This document shows, piece after piece, positions 1-7,957 of a stretch of DNA of 64,000 nt. Under the pieces are notes generated by a model, which saw only the letters and a program-made list of their open reading frames with translations, was not told the origin of the DNA and made no database searches. The translations under genes were made by a program, and so were the position numbers. Positions within the stretch are counted from its first letter, which is position 1; each line of letters starts with the position of its first letter. This stretch comes from Variovorax sp. TBS-050B (GTDB lineage: Bacteria; Pseudomonadota; Gammaproteobacteria; Burkholderiales; Burkholderiaceae_C). Where the stretch lies: contig NZ_JARXYR010000002.1 in assembly GCF_029893635.1 (NCBI RefSeq), forward strand, positions 4,563,001-4,627,000. The letters run 5' to 3'.

Positions 1-430
1 AGCGCAGGCGGGCGCGGGTCTTGGCGTCGGCTTCGGCGGCCTCGGCCATGCGCAGCATGGTGCGGGCGTTGAGCAGGTACACGGCCGCCGAGAAGGACGA
101 GAACGGATTGCTGCCCCAGGCCTCGCCGGCGAAGCGGCGGTCGCCCTCGGGCCTGGCCTCGAGCCCCTGGCGCCAGAGCGCGGTGGCCTCGGCCACATAG
201 TCCTCCTGGATCGCCTTCAGCTTCTCGGGCGGGACGGACAGGCGCGGCAGCTCGGGCATGCCGGGCAGCTCGGGCATCGGCGGCAGCTGCCAGAGCGGCT
301 TGCCGCCGAAGGCCGCGGCGCCCTGCACTGCCGCCTGCTGGACGGCCTGCATGGCCTGGGCCCAGCCGTCTGAAAACGCCTTCTGCATGGGTGCAAACGC
401 TTCTGCCCCCGTCGCTTGTTGCTTTGTCAT
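1..430 (-). CDS. phaC: class I poly(3-hydroxyalkanoate) synthase, N-terminal part
   Basis: Polymerises (R)-3-hydroxyacyl-CoA into polyhydroxyalkanoate at the surface of storage granules. Only the first ~143 residues are in the window; the gene runs off the left edge, so the catalytic Cys-Asp-His part is not visible. The visible part has the family's N-terminal features: a start MTKQQATGAEAF, a Pro-rich segment around residues 45-65 (PPMPELPGMPELPRL), and the PhaC_N hallmark WGSNPFSSFSAAVYLLNA near residues 108-125, followed by LNARTMLRMAEAA. The start is the ATG at 430-428. It is divergent from the small membrane-protein gene at 542. The identity comes from recognising the N-domain; a phasin-like protein is the only real alternative, and the NPF segment argues against it. 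Confidence 0.85.
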   Translation of the reverse strand, partial: MTKQQATGAEAFAPMQKAFSDGWAQAMQAVQQAAVQGAAAFGGKPLWQLPPMPELPGMPELPRLSVPPEKLKAIQEDYVAEATALWRQGLEARPEGDRRFAGEAWGSNPFSSFSAAVYLLNARTMLRMAEAAEADAKTRARLR

Positions 431-541
431 GTCTTCGGGTCCTCGCCTGGGTCGGTACGGATGGCTTGCGTGTTTTGAGTATGCTGCATTTCCCGGGGCG
501 TCCCCAACCCCGGCATTCCACTTACCAACAGAAACTTTGCC

Positions 542-865
542 GTGTTCATCCACCTGATCGTGATCGGCTGGCTCTACGTCGCCGTGATGATGGCCGTGGC
601 CGAAGCCACCCACGCCACCGGCACGGTGCTCGGCGCCATCTTCACATTTCTTCTGTACGGATTGGCGCCGGTGGCACTGGTGGTTTACCTGATGGGTGCG
701 CCGGGCCGGCGCCGCGCCATCCAGCAGCGCGAGGCCGAAGCGCAGGAAGCCGCCCGGCGCGCCGCGGCCGAAGCCCGGGCCGCGCAGCCGCAGGCCTCAG
801 CGCTTCCAGACCAGGGCGGCGAAGCGCCCGCTGACGCCGTCGCGCCGGTGCGAAAAGAACCTTGA
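542..865 (+). CDS. small hypothetical membrane protein
   Basis: 107 residues from a GTG start; family not recognised. Two hydrophobic helices are visible, about residues 2-20 (IHLIVIGWLYVAVMMAV) and 28-50 (LGAIFTFLLYGLAPVALVVYL). They are followed by a charged, Ala/Glu/Arg-rich cytoplasmic tail with heptad-like spacing (REAEAQEAARRAAAEA). The first ~65 codons look like a genuine membrane protein. The last ~23 codons overlap tail-to-tail with pgeF by 69 bases, so the C-terminus is less certain. The function cannot be inferred. Confidence 0.6.
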   Translation: MFIHLIVIGWLYVAVMMAVAEATHATGTVLGAIFTFLLYGLAPVALVVYLMGAPGRRRAIQQREAEAQEAARRAAAEARAAQPQASALPDQGGEAPADAVAPVRKEP

Positions 866-1567
866 GGCATCGGTGACGGTGCACCACGCGGCGCTGCCGT
901 CGTTGCCGTGCACCCGGCCGATGCCGAGCGCGCGCAGCCGCTGGCGGGCGAGCGCCGGCAGGTCGGCGAGCCACTTGCCGGGCGCCGCGGCGGGCACGAA
1001 ACACGCCGCGGCTTCCGCGGCCCGGGCCTCGAACGCGGCCTTGACCTCGGCGCCGACCTCGAAGGCCGCAGGGCCGATGCAGGGTCCGAGCCAGGCCATC
1101 ACCTCGGCGGCGGGCACACCGTCGAAGCAGGCCACCGTCCGCTCCAGCACGCCCTCGGCCAGCCCGCGCCAGCCTGCATGCGCGGCCGCGACGCGGCGGC
1201 CGGCCGCGTCGGTGAACAGCACCGGCAGGCAGTCGGCCACCATGATCGTGCAGGCGATGCCGGGCCGGATGGTGGTCGCGGCATCGGCGGCCATGCCGTC
1301 GGGCGGCGAAGCCGCGGCGTCCCCATCGAAGCTTGCGACGGCGGTGCCATGCACCTGCTGCAGGAACACCGGCCGGGCGCCGTCGAGCGCCTGGCCGAGC
1401 CGCGCGCGGTTGGCCGCCACGTCGGCCGGCGCATCGCCCACGTGGTCGCCCAGGTTGAGGCTCCGGTAGCGCCCGCTCGACACCCCGCCGTCGCGCGTGG
1501 TGCACAGCGCCAGCACGTTCGACGGTGCCGGCCAGTCGGGCACCAGCCAGCGCGGATCGAGGTTCAC
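797..1567 (-). CDS. pgeF: peptidoglycan editing factor PgeF (YfiH / laccase-domain, polyphenol oxidase family)
   Basis: Member of the Cu-oxidase_4/YfiH family; the E. coli protein removes mis-incorporated amino acids from peptidoglycan precursors. The conserved metal/catalytic triad motifs are present: QQVHGTAV (His near residue 73), ADCLPVLF (Cys) and AAHAGWRGL (His). The C-terminal signatures WLGPCIGP and GDGSAAW-like (HGNDGSAAWCTVTD) are also there. A GTG start at 1567 gives 256 residues, the usual family length. The open frame continues upstream into maiA, but that part has no family resemblance. In many betaproteobacteria the gene lies beside phaC, as here. Confidence 0.88.
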   Translation of the reverse strand: MNLDPRWLVPDWPAPSNVLALCTTRDGGVSSGRYRSLNLGDHVGDAPADVAANRARLGQALDGARPVFLQQVHGTAVASFDGDAAASPPDGMAADAATTIRPGIACTIMVADCLPVLFTDAAGRRVAAAHAGWRGLAEGVLERTVACFDGVPAAEVMAWLGPCIGPAAFEVGAEVKAAFEARAAEAAACFVPAAAPGKWLADLPALARQRLRALGIGRVHGNDGSAAWCTVTDASRFFSHRRDGVSGRFAALVWKR

Positions 1568-1626
1568 TGAATGACCTTCGCTCTGACGGGCACCGATGCG
1601 AGCCTCTTCGGGCGACCGGTGGGGGC

Positions 1627-2268
1627 TCATGCCTCGGCGTCGGGCGCCTGCGAGGGCTGGGCGCGCTGGAACGCGTCGAGCGCCATGCAGGCCTCGTAGG
1701 CCGCCATGGTGCGCGGCAGGCCGCTGAAGTCGCAGTCGAAGCGCTTGCCGTTGAAGATCTGGGGCACGAGGCAGCAGTCGGCCAGCGTGGGCGTGTCGCC
1801 ATAGCAGAAGCTGCCGCCCGGATGCTGCGCGAGCTGCCGCTCGAAGGCCAGCAGGCCTTCGCGCACCCAGTGGCGGTACCACTGGTTCTTGGCCGCGTCG
1901 TCGAGCTTGAGTTCCTTCACCAGGTACTTGAGCACGCGCAGGTTGTTGAGCGGATGGATCTCGCAGGCGATCGACTGCGCCAGCGCCCGCACATGGGCCC
2001 GGCCGACCGGATCGTGCGGCAGCAGCGGCGGTTCGGGATGGGTTTCGTCGAGGTACTCGATGATCGCCATCGACTGCGAGAAGCGCTCGCCCTCGTCCTC
2101 CAGCAGCGGCACCAGCATGTCGGCCGAGATGGCCGAGAACGGACCGGTGCGGTGGTCGCCCCGCGCGATGTGGACCGGGATGTACTCGAAGTCCAGGCCT
2201 TTGAGGTTGAGCGCGATGCGCACGCGGAACGACGCGGAGGAGCGGAAGTAGTTGTGCAGCTTCATCAT
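1627..2268 (-). CDS. maiA: maleylacetoacetate / maleylpyruvate isomerase (GST zeta family)
   Basis: Glutathione-dependent cis-trans isomerase of the zeta GST family, about 213 residues from the MMKLHNYF start. The signature SSASFRVRIALNLKGL at residues 9-24 holds the SSxSxR glutathione-activating motif. Residues ~60-75 (SQSMAIIEYLDETHPEPPL) form the glutathione gamma-glutamyl site, and a C-terminal all-helical domain contains TPTLADCCLVPQI. It lies divergent from a fumarylpyruvate/fumarylacetoacetate hydrolase-family gene at 2354. That pairing suggests the last two steps of gentisate degradation (maleylpyruvate to fumarylpyruvate to fumarate plus pyruvate), so it may equally be nagL-like. The family call is firm; the exact substrate is inference from context. 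Confidence 0.85.
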   Translation of the reverse strand: MMKLHNYFRSSASFRVRIALNLKGLDFEYIPVHIARGDHRTGPFSAISADMLVPLLEDEGERFSQSMAIIEYLDETHPEPPLLPHDPVGRAHVRALAQSIACEIHPLNNLRVLKYLVKELKLDDAAKNQWYRHWVREGLLAFERQLAQHPGGSFCYGDTPTLADCCLVPQIFNGKRFDCDFSGLPRTMAAYEACMALDAFQRAQPSQAPDAEA

Positions 2269-2353
2269 CCCGCAAGCATAGCGCCGGGCGGCAGGCGCGG
2301 CCTGCCTCTGGCACACTGCCGTTTTTTCAGTTTTCGCTCAAAGGACAGACGCA
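2269..2353. promoter_or_regulatory. divergent intergenic region with hairpin between maiA and the hydrolase gene
   Basis: This 85-base region separates two divergently transcribed catabolic genes and must hold both promoters. A perfect 6-bp inverted repeat with a 5-base centre lies at 2290-2306 (GGCAGG / CCTGCC). It could be an operator or an mRNA hairpin. A T-rich stretch (GTTTTTTCAGTTTTCGC) follows at 2331-2347. No regulator gene is adjacent, so the assignment is tentative. Confidence 0.3.
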
Positions 2354-3055
2354 ATGGCTTCCGAGTTCGTTTTCGCCCCGCCCGCGACGGTTTCGATTCC
2401 GGTGGTGGGCAAGGCCGCCCGCTTTCCGGTGCACCGCATCTACTGCGTGGGCCGCAACTACGAGGACCACGCGAAGGAAATGGGCTTCACCGGCCGCGAG
2501 CCGCCCTTCTTCTTCATGAAGCCGGCCGACGCCGCGGTGGTGGTCGAGGCGGACCAGACCGGCACCATCGCCTACCCCACGCTGACGAAGAACCTGCACC
2601 ACGAGATCGAGCTCGTGGTGGCCATCGGCACCGGCGGCAAGAACATCCAGGCCGCCGATGCGCACAAGCACATCTACGGCTATGCCGTGGGCCTGGACAT
2701 GACGCGCCGCGACCTGCAGGGCGAGATGAAGAAGCAGGGCCGCCCCTGGGACATCGGCAAGGGCTTCGAGCAGAGCGCGCCGATCGGCCCGATCGTGCCG
2801 GTGGCCGACGCGGGCGATGCCGAAAAGGCCGAGATCTCGCTGCAGGTGAACGGCGTCGATCGCCAGCGCAGCACGGTCGCCAAGCTGATCTGGAACGTGG
2901 CCGAGACCATCGAACATCTCTCGGCCGCCTGGGAGCTGCAGCCCGGCGACCTGATCTTCACCGGCACGCCCGAAGGCGTGGCCGCGGTGGTGGCGGGCGA
3001 CACGCTGGTGGGCGAAGTCGCCGGCCTGCCGAAGCTGACCGTCAAGGTCGTCTGA
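2354..3055 (+). CDS. fumarylpyruvate / fumarylacetoacetate hydrolase family protein
   Basis: 233 residues of the FAH C-terminal fold, a Mg-dependent C-C bond hydrolase. Key segments: HRIYCVGRNYEDHAKEMG (residues ~27-44), FFMKPADAAV, the metal-ligand segment LHHEIELVVAIGTGG (His-x-Glu-x-Glu, residues ~80-94), TRRDLQ, KGFEQSAPIGP, and the C-terminal LQPGDLIFTGTPEGV. The YCVGRNYEDHAKEMG start resembles NagK-type fumarylpyruvate hydrolase. With divergent maiA it would complete the gentisate ring-cleavage branch. A role in another FAH-family reaction such as acylpyruvase cannot be excluded. Confidence 0.85.
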   Translation: MASEFVFAPPATVSIPVVGKAARFPVHRIYCVGRNYEDHAKEMGFTGREPPFFFMKPADAAVVVEADQTGTIAYPTLTKNLHHEIELVVAIGTGGKNIQAADAHKHIYGYAVGLDMTRRDLQGEMKKQGRPWDIGKGFEQSAPIGPIVPVADAGDAEKAEISLQVNGVDRQRSTVAKLIWNVAETIEHLSAAWELQPGDLIFTGTPEGVAAVVAGDTLVGEVAGLPKLTVKVV

Positions 3056-3074
3056 TCCCCACGCCCGCCGCTTC

Positions 3075-3626
3075 ATGATCCTGCGCGTACCGATCAAGCA
3101 CTGCAAGAACTGCGGCACCGCGGTGGTCTACCGCGTGCCGGACGACGGCGACACCAAGGAGCGCGCCGTGTGCCCGGCCTGCGCCACCATCCACTACGAG
3201 AACCCGCTCAACGTGGTGGGCACGATCCCCGTGCTCGGCGACAGGGTGCTGCTGTGCAAGCGCAACATCGAGCCGCGCTGGGGCAAGTGGACGCTGCCGG
3301 CGGGCTTCATGGAGCTCGGCGAGACCGCGGCCCAGGGCGCGGCGCGCGAGACCGACGAGGAGGCCGGCGCCCACTACGAGATGGAGGGCCTGTTCGCGGT
3401 GATCAGCGTGGTGCGCGTCGGGCAGGTGCACCTGTTCTACCGCGCGCGGCTGCTCGACGACCGCTTCGACCCCGGCCACGAGACCATCGAGGCCCGGCTC
3501 TTCACCGAAGAAGAGATCCCCTGGGACGAGATCGCCTTCCGCACCGTGCGCGAGGCGCTCGAGCACTACTTCGACGACCGGCGCCGCGGCAGCTTCGACC
3601 GGGTCCATGAACTCAGCATCGTCTGA
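3075..3626 (+). CDS. NUDIX hydrolase with N-terminal zinc ribbon
   Basis: 183 residues. An N-terminal zinc-ribbon-like segment has four Cys in two CxxC pairs (CKNCGTAVVYR and CPACATIHYENP, residues ~10-45). A Nudix fold follows, with the box GFMELGETAAQGAARETDEE at about residues 77-96, matching GX5EX7REUXEE. The PVLGDRVLLCKRNIEPRWGKW strand pair before the box is typical of the ADP-ribose/NADH-type subgroup. It begins 20 bases after the hydrolase gene on the same strand and may be co-transcribed. The substrate is unknown, though Zn-ribbon Nudix proteins often act on NAD(H) or ADP-ribose-type molecules. Confidence 0.85.
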   Translation: MILRVPIKHCKNCGTAVVYRVPDDGDTKERAVCPACATIHYENPLNVVGTIPVLGDRVLLCKRNIEPRWGKWTLPAGFMELGETAAQGAARETDEEAGAHYEMEGLFAVISVVRVGQVHLFYRARLLDDRFDPGHETIEARLFTEEEIPWDEIAFRTVREALEHYFDDRRRGSFDRVHELSIV

Positions 3627-3636
3627 AGGCCACGCC

Positions 3637-4104
3637 ATGAAGAACAGGGCCCTGCTTCCCTTGCTCCTGCTGCTGGCCGCCGGCGCGCGCGCCGACGTGG
3701 TGGGCGAGGTCGACACCGCCTTCAAGCTCATCGGCCCCGACCACAAGATCGTGGTCGAGGCCTACGACGACCCCAAGGTCAACGGCGTGACCTGCTATGT
3801 CTCGCGCGCCAAGACCGGCGGCATCGCGGGCGCCTTCGGCGTGGCGGAGGACAAGTCCGAGGCGTCGATCGCCTGCCGCCAGGTCGGCCCGGTCAGCGTG
3901 ACCCAGCCGCTGCCGAAGCGCGAGGAGGTCTACAGCGAGCGGCTGTCGATCCTGTTCAAGCGGCTGCGCGTGGTGCGCATGGTCGATCCGAAGCGCAACA
4001 CGCTGGTCTACCTGACCTACTCCGACCTGCTGATCGACGGCTCGCCGAAGAACAGCGTCACGGCGGTGCCGATCGACCGCGCCACGCCGATACCACTGAA
4101 GTAG
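3637..4104 (+). CDS. creA: CreA family periplasmic protein
   Basis: About 155 residues, with a cleavable signal peptide (MKNRALLPLLLLLAAGARA, then DVVGEVDTAF). The mature part carries CreA-family features: FKLIGPDHKIVVEAYDDPKV near the N-terminus, GVTCYVSRAKTGGI with a Cys, and SIACRQVGPVSV with a second Cys. It ends in LVYLTYSDLLIDGSPKNSVTAVPI. The molecular function of CreA is not established. The ATG at 3637 is preferred because it starts the signal peptide; an in-frame ATG at 3607 would place extra polar residues in front of it and overlap the NUDIX gene. Confidence 0.85.
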   Translation: MKNRALLPLLLLLAAGARADVVGEVDTAFKLIGPDHKIVVEAYDDPKVNGVTCYVSRAKTGGIAGAFGVAEDKSEASIACRQVGPVSVTQPLPKREEVYSERLSILFKRLRVVRMVDPKRNTLVYLTYSDLLIDGSPKNSVTAVPIDRATPIPLK

Positions 4105-4176
4105 TCGTTTACAAATTTGCTAGCATGCCTGCCGATGTGGAGGAACCCTCCGCACCGAATTCGTTCCAAGAGAGCC

Positions 4177-4683
4177 ATGCATTTCCAGACCCTTGCCGCA
4201 TCCCGCCTCGGCGCTGCCATGCTCGTGGCCGCCGGCCTCGCTGCCTGCACCACGCCCCTGCCCCCGCCGCGGCCGGGCCCGAACGTGCCGCCGCCGGTGC
4301 AGCAGCCCCAGGCGCTGTTCATCCGGCCCGCGAGCGGCACCACCATCGCGCGCTTCGACGGCGTGCGCAACAAGGGCCTCGACATCGCCGGCAACCTCGG
4401 CGATCCGATCGTCGCCTCGGCCGACGGCCGCGTGGTCTACGTCGGCAGCGAACTGCGCGGCTACGGGAACATGGTGATCGTCAAGCACAACGAGACCTTC
4501 CTGACCGCCTACGCCCACGCGCAGAACATCCTCGTGAAGGAGAACGCGGTCGTGCGGCAGGGCCAGAAGATCGCCGAGATGGGCAAGAGCGACACGGACC
4601 GCGTGAAGGTGCACTTCGAGATCCGCCGCAACGGCACCGCGGTCGACCCCGAGCCCTACCTCAACGGCCGCCTGCAGCAGTAG
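4177..4683 (+). CDS. NlpD/EnvC-like degenerate M23 peptidase lipoprotein (amidase activator type)
   Basis: 168 residues. It is a lipoprotein (lipobox LAAC near residue 23), then a Pro-rich linker (PLPPPRPGPNVPPPVQQP), then a LytM/M23 domain from ~residue 50. The metal site is degenerate: the HxxxD motif reads NKGLDIAG (His replaced by Asn) and the HxH motif reads KVHFEIR (first His replaced by Lys). This is the same pattern as E. coli NlpD and EnvC, which activate N-acetylmuramyl amidases instead of cutting peptidoglycan. ADGRVVYVGSELRGYGNMVI and AYAHAQNILV are typical of the NlpD subgroup. No LysM domain is present, so it is shorter than NlpD. It probably works at the outer-membrane/periplasm face during cell separation. 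Confidence 0.8.
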   Translation: MHFQTLAASRLGAAMLVAAGLAACTTPLPPPRPGPNVPPPVQQPQALFIRPASGTTIARFDGVRNKGLDIAGNLGDPIVASADGRVVYVGSELRGYGNMVIVKHNETFLTAYAHAQNILVKENAVVRQGQKIAEMGKSDTDRVKVHFEIRRNGTAVDPEPYLNGRLQQ

Positions 4684-4701
4684 CAGCAGCGGCGCCGCGC
4701 G

Positions 4702-6354
4702 CTACAGCAGGCTCTCGGGCACCAGCGGCGCGAGCAGCTCCAGCTTCCAGCGCGACCAGAAATCCGTTTCCGGCTCCACGTGCAGGATGGTGTCGGCGCC
4801 GTCGCCCGACGCCGGGCTCACCCATTCGATGTGGCCTTGCGGCCCGAGCTGGAGCTGGTAGGCCCCATCGAGCCGGATGAAGCCGATCAGGCTGGTGAGC
4901 TGCTGCGCGAGCTGCGGGCTGAAGATGAAGATGCCGATCTCGGTGTTGTGCAGCATCGAGCGCGGATCGAAGTTCATCGAGCCGATGAAGACCAGGTTCC
5001 GGTCGATCACGGCCGACTTCCCGTGCAGCCGCCCGCTGGCCGAGCCGTAGATGCCGAAGCGCTTGGTCTCCTCCACCCGCTTGGGACTCAGCTCGTACAG
5101 GGCCACGCCGAGCTGCAGCATCTCCGGACGGTAGCGCCGGTAGCCGATGTGCACCAGCGATTCGTCGGTGGCCGCGAGCGAGTTGGTGACGATGGTGTAG
5201 CTCACGCCCTTCTGCCGCACGATGCGCATGGTCTCCATGCCGCCGCGCCCCGGGATCAGGTAGGGCGTGGTCTGCAGGATCTCGTGCTCCGCGCCGCGCA
5301 GGTAGCGCCGCACGTTGTAGAGCACGCTGTCGGTCGATTCGTCCGCCGGCAGCCCGCGCGTCTCGTCGGTGCGGCCGAGCGCCTTGGCGGGCGCGTCGGC
5401 ATAGGCCTCGGCGCGGCCCCACACGAGCGACAGCGCGCCCGCGTCGAGGTCCTTGGCGAGCGCGTTGTTGCCGAGCAGGTCGGTGGAGGTGAGCGGCGCC
5501 GGATGCAGCGTCTCGGGCCCGGCGGTGAGCTGCTCGAAGCGCTCCCGCAGCTGCTGCGGCGTGGCCCCGCCGTTCGAGACCAGCGATTCCTGCGGGTAGA
5601 CGTAGGGGCTGTTCCAGTACATGTCGAACAGCGACGACAGGCGCGGCACCACCGCGCCGGCCACCAGCGTGTCGACGTCGATGAAGTTCGAGCCGCCGTC
5701 GAGCAGGAAGTACTCGTTCGCGATGTTGCGCCCGCCCATGACCGCCATCGCGTTGTCCACCACGAAGAGCTTGTTGTGCATGCGGCGGTGCACGCGGTCG
5801 AAGTCGAGCAGTGACGCGGCCCAGCGCGTGCCCAGCCGGTCGCGGCCGGCCGGGAACGGATTGAACATCCGCACCTCGACGTTGGGATGGGCGGCGAAGC
5901 CCGCGAACAGCGGATCGGCGCCCGCGGTGTAGAGGTCGTCCACCAGCAGGCGCACGCGCACGCCGCGCAGCGCGGCATCGCGCAGGGTCCGCAGCAGGTA
6001 GCGGCCGGTCTCGTCGTTCTGCACCAGGTAGTACTGCACGTCGATCGAGCGCTGCGCCCGGCGCGCGAGCTCGATGCGCGCATGCAGCGAGTACTGCGGC
6101 ATCGGCAGCAGCCGGAAGCCGCTCTGCCCCGGCTCGGCCGGCGCGGCGGCCGCGACCAGGCGCCCGAGCATCGTGTCGGCACCGTCGGCGATCGCCACCG
6201 AGGGCCGGCGCTCCACGGCCGATGGCAGCCCCGCGCAGCCCGCAAGCAGCAGCGCCACCACGCCGAGCAGCAGCCCGACCGCCCGGCGGTGGCCATGGCG
6301 CCATCCGGCGAGCCTGGGGCTGCCTGGCATCGGAAGACGGAGGTTGTCGGTCAT
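4702..6354 (-). CDS. phospholipase D-family protein, cardiolipin synthase C-like
   Basis: 550 residues with two PLD phosphotransfer motifs. The first is HNKLFVVDN within RRMHNKLFVVDNAMAVMGGR (~residue 185); the second is HGKSAVIDRNLVFIGSMNFD (~residue 440). Two HKD sites in one chain of this length fit the ClsC/YmdC group, which makes cardiolipin or transfers phosphatidyl groups. The N-terminus has a lipoprotein-like signal (GLLLGVVALLLAGCAG, Cys after LLAG), suggesting periplasmic membrane anchoring. The ATG at 6354 is chosen because translation upstream lacks family resemblance. It ends 18 bases from the convergent NlpD-like gene and is divergent from homospermidine synthase. Confidence 0.85.
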   Translation of the reverse strand: MTDNLRLPMPGSPRLAGWRHGHRRAVGLLLGVVALLLAGCAGLPSAVERRPSVAIADGADTMLGRLVAAAAPAEPGQSGFRLLPMPQYSLHARIELARRAQRSIDVQYYLVQNDETGRYLLRTLRDAALRGVRVRLLVDDLYTAGADPLFAGFAAHPNVEVRMFNPFPAGRDRLGTRWAASLLDFDRVHRRMHNKLFVVDNAMAVMGGRNIANEYFLLDGGSNFIDVDTLVAGAVVPRLSSLFDMYWNSPYVYPQESLVSNGGATPQQLRERFEQLTAGPETLHPAPLTSTDLLGNNALAKDLDAGALSLVWGRAEAYADAPAKALGRTDETRGLPADESTDSVLYNVRRYLRGAEHEILQTTPYLIPGRGGMETMRIVRQKGVSYTIVTNSLAATDESLVHIGYRRYRPEMLQLGVALYELSPKRVEETKRFGIYGSASGRLHGKSAVIDRNLVFIGSMNFDPRSMLHNTEIGIFIFSPQLAQQLTSLIGFIRLDGAYQLQLGPQGHIEWVSPASGDGADTILHVEPETDFWSRWKLELLAPLVPESLL

Positions 6355-6528
6355 CTGGGAACGGGTGAAGTGCGCAGCTGCCGCGATGCGCGTTGTTGCG
6401 GGCTGGCGGTTTCTACCATGAGCGCGCCGCGGCTGCTGCGCATGGAGTCCTCCTACAGCATCGGCAAAGGCAGGCTGACGCCGCGCGGGTCCGGCGCGGC
6501 CCACATTGGACCCAGCGAGGTAAGCACG

Positions 6529-7957
6529 ATGGCGACCAAGAAGAACGAACTGCTCGCGCGCTTCGACGGCCGGGTCACGATGATCGGCTTCGGCTCCATC
6601 GGCCAGGCGCTGCTGCCGCTGCTGATGCGGCACTTCGGCCTCAAGGCCGCCGACATCCGGATCGTGAAGGCGGGCGAGGACCGCAGCGGGCTGGCCCGGG
6701 AACTGGGCGTCGAGGTGATTCCCGTCCGGCTCGAGGAAGGCAACTTCGCCGCGGTGCTGGAGCCGCTGCTCGGGAAAGGCGACTTCCTGGTCAATCTTTC
6801 GGTCGACGTCTCGAGCCTCGCGCTCATCAAGTTCTGCCGCGAACGCGGCGCGCTCTACCTCGACACCTGCAACGAGCCCTGGGGCGGGCGCTACGACGAT
6901 CCCGAACTGCCGCTTTCGCGCCGCTCGAACTACGGCCTGCGCGAAGAGGTGCTGGCCTGGCGGCTCGACAAGCGCGGCGGCCCGACGGCCGTGATCACCC
7001 CAGGGCGCCAACCCGGGGCTGGTCTCGGCGCTGCTCAAGCAGGCGCTGCTGAACATCGCGGCCGACACCCATGCCCCGCTCGACGCGATGCCCGAGAGCT
7101 ACGAGGACTGGGCCGCGCTCGCGCAGCGGCTGCAGATCAAGGTGATCCACATCGCGGAGCGCGACACGCAGGTGGCGAAGCAGCGCAAGCAGCGCGACGA
7201 GTTCGTCAACACCTGGTCGGTCCACGGCTTCGTCGACGAGGGCCTGCAGCCCGCCGAACTCGGCTGGGGCACCCATGAAAGGCACTGGCCCGCCGATGCG
7301 GCGCGCCACGGCTTCGGCAGCGACGCGGCGATCTACCTCGGGCGGCCCGGCATCGGCACGCGCGTGCGCAGCTGGACGCCGCTCGAAGGCCCGTACCACG
7401 GCTTTCTGGTGACGCATGCCGAATCGATCTCCATCGCCGACCACCTGACGCTGCGCAAGGACGGCGAAGTGATCTACCGCCCGACGGTGCACTATGCCTA
7501 CCACCCCTGCGACGATGCGGTGCTCTCGCTGCACGAGGTCGCGGGCAAGAACTGGCAGCTGCAGCATCGCCACCGCATCGTGCGCGACGAGATCGTCGAG
7601 GGCATGGACGAGCTCGGCGTGCTGCTGATGGGCAACCCCAGGGGCGTGTACTGGTACGGCTCGCGCCTCACCATCGAGCAGGCGCGCGAACTCGCGCCCG
7701 CCAACAGCGCCACCAGCCTGCAGGTGGTGGCCGGCATCCTCGGCGGCATGGCGTGGGCGCTGCGCCATCCCGACGCCGGGCTCGTGGAGCCCGACGACCT
7801 CGATCACCGCGTCGTGCTGGAAGCCGCCATGCCCTACCTGGGCGAAGTGGCCGGCGTGTACGGCGACTGGACACCGCTCAAGGACCGCAGCCCGCTCTTC
7901 GACGAAGAAAAGGACATCGACGACCCCTGGCAGTTCCTCAACTTCCGGGTGACCTGA
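6529..7957 (+). pseudogene. hss: homospermidine synthase, split by a +1 frameshift
   Basis: The product would make sym-homospermidine from putrescine and NAD+. The first frame (ATG 6529) encodes KNELLARFDGRVTMIGFGSI, giving the Rossmann motif GFGSIGQALLPLL, and then YLDTCNEPWGGRYDD. It breaks just after AVITP near 7000. The second frame resumes immediately (ANPGL, then MPESYEDWAALAQRL at 7088) and runs to WQFLNFRVT at 7957. The expected family text is THGANPG. The DNA ACCCCAGGGCGCC at 6997-7009 has one base too many; removing one C from the run restores ITQGANPG. All other regions are full-length and well conserved, so this is either a sequencing indel or a very recent mutation. It is followed directly by a polyamine-oxidase-type gene. 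Confidence 0.85.

Noticed and set aside
642..1802. Minus-strand open frame overlapping pgeF and maiA in another frame
   Set aside because: Arg/Pro/Ala-rich text with no motif; pgeF in the neighbouring frame has the conserved His/Cys/His triad.
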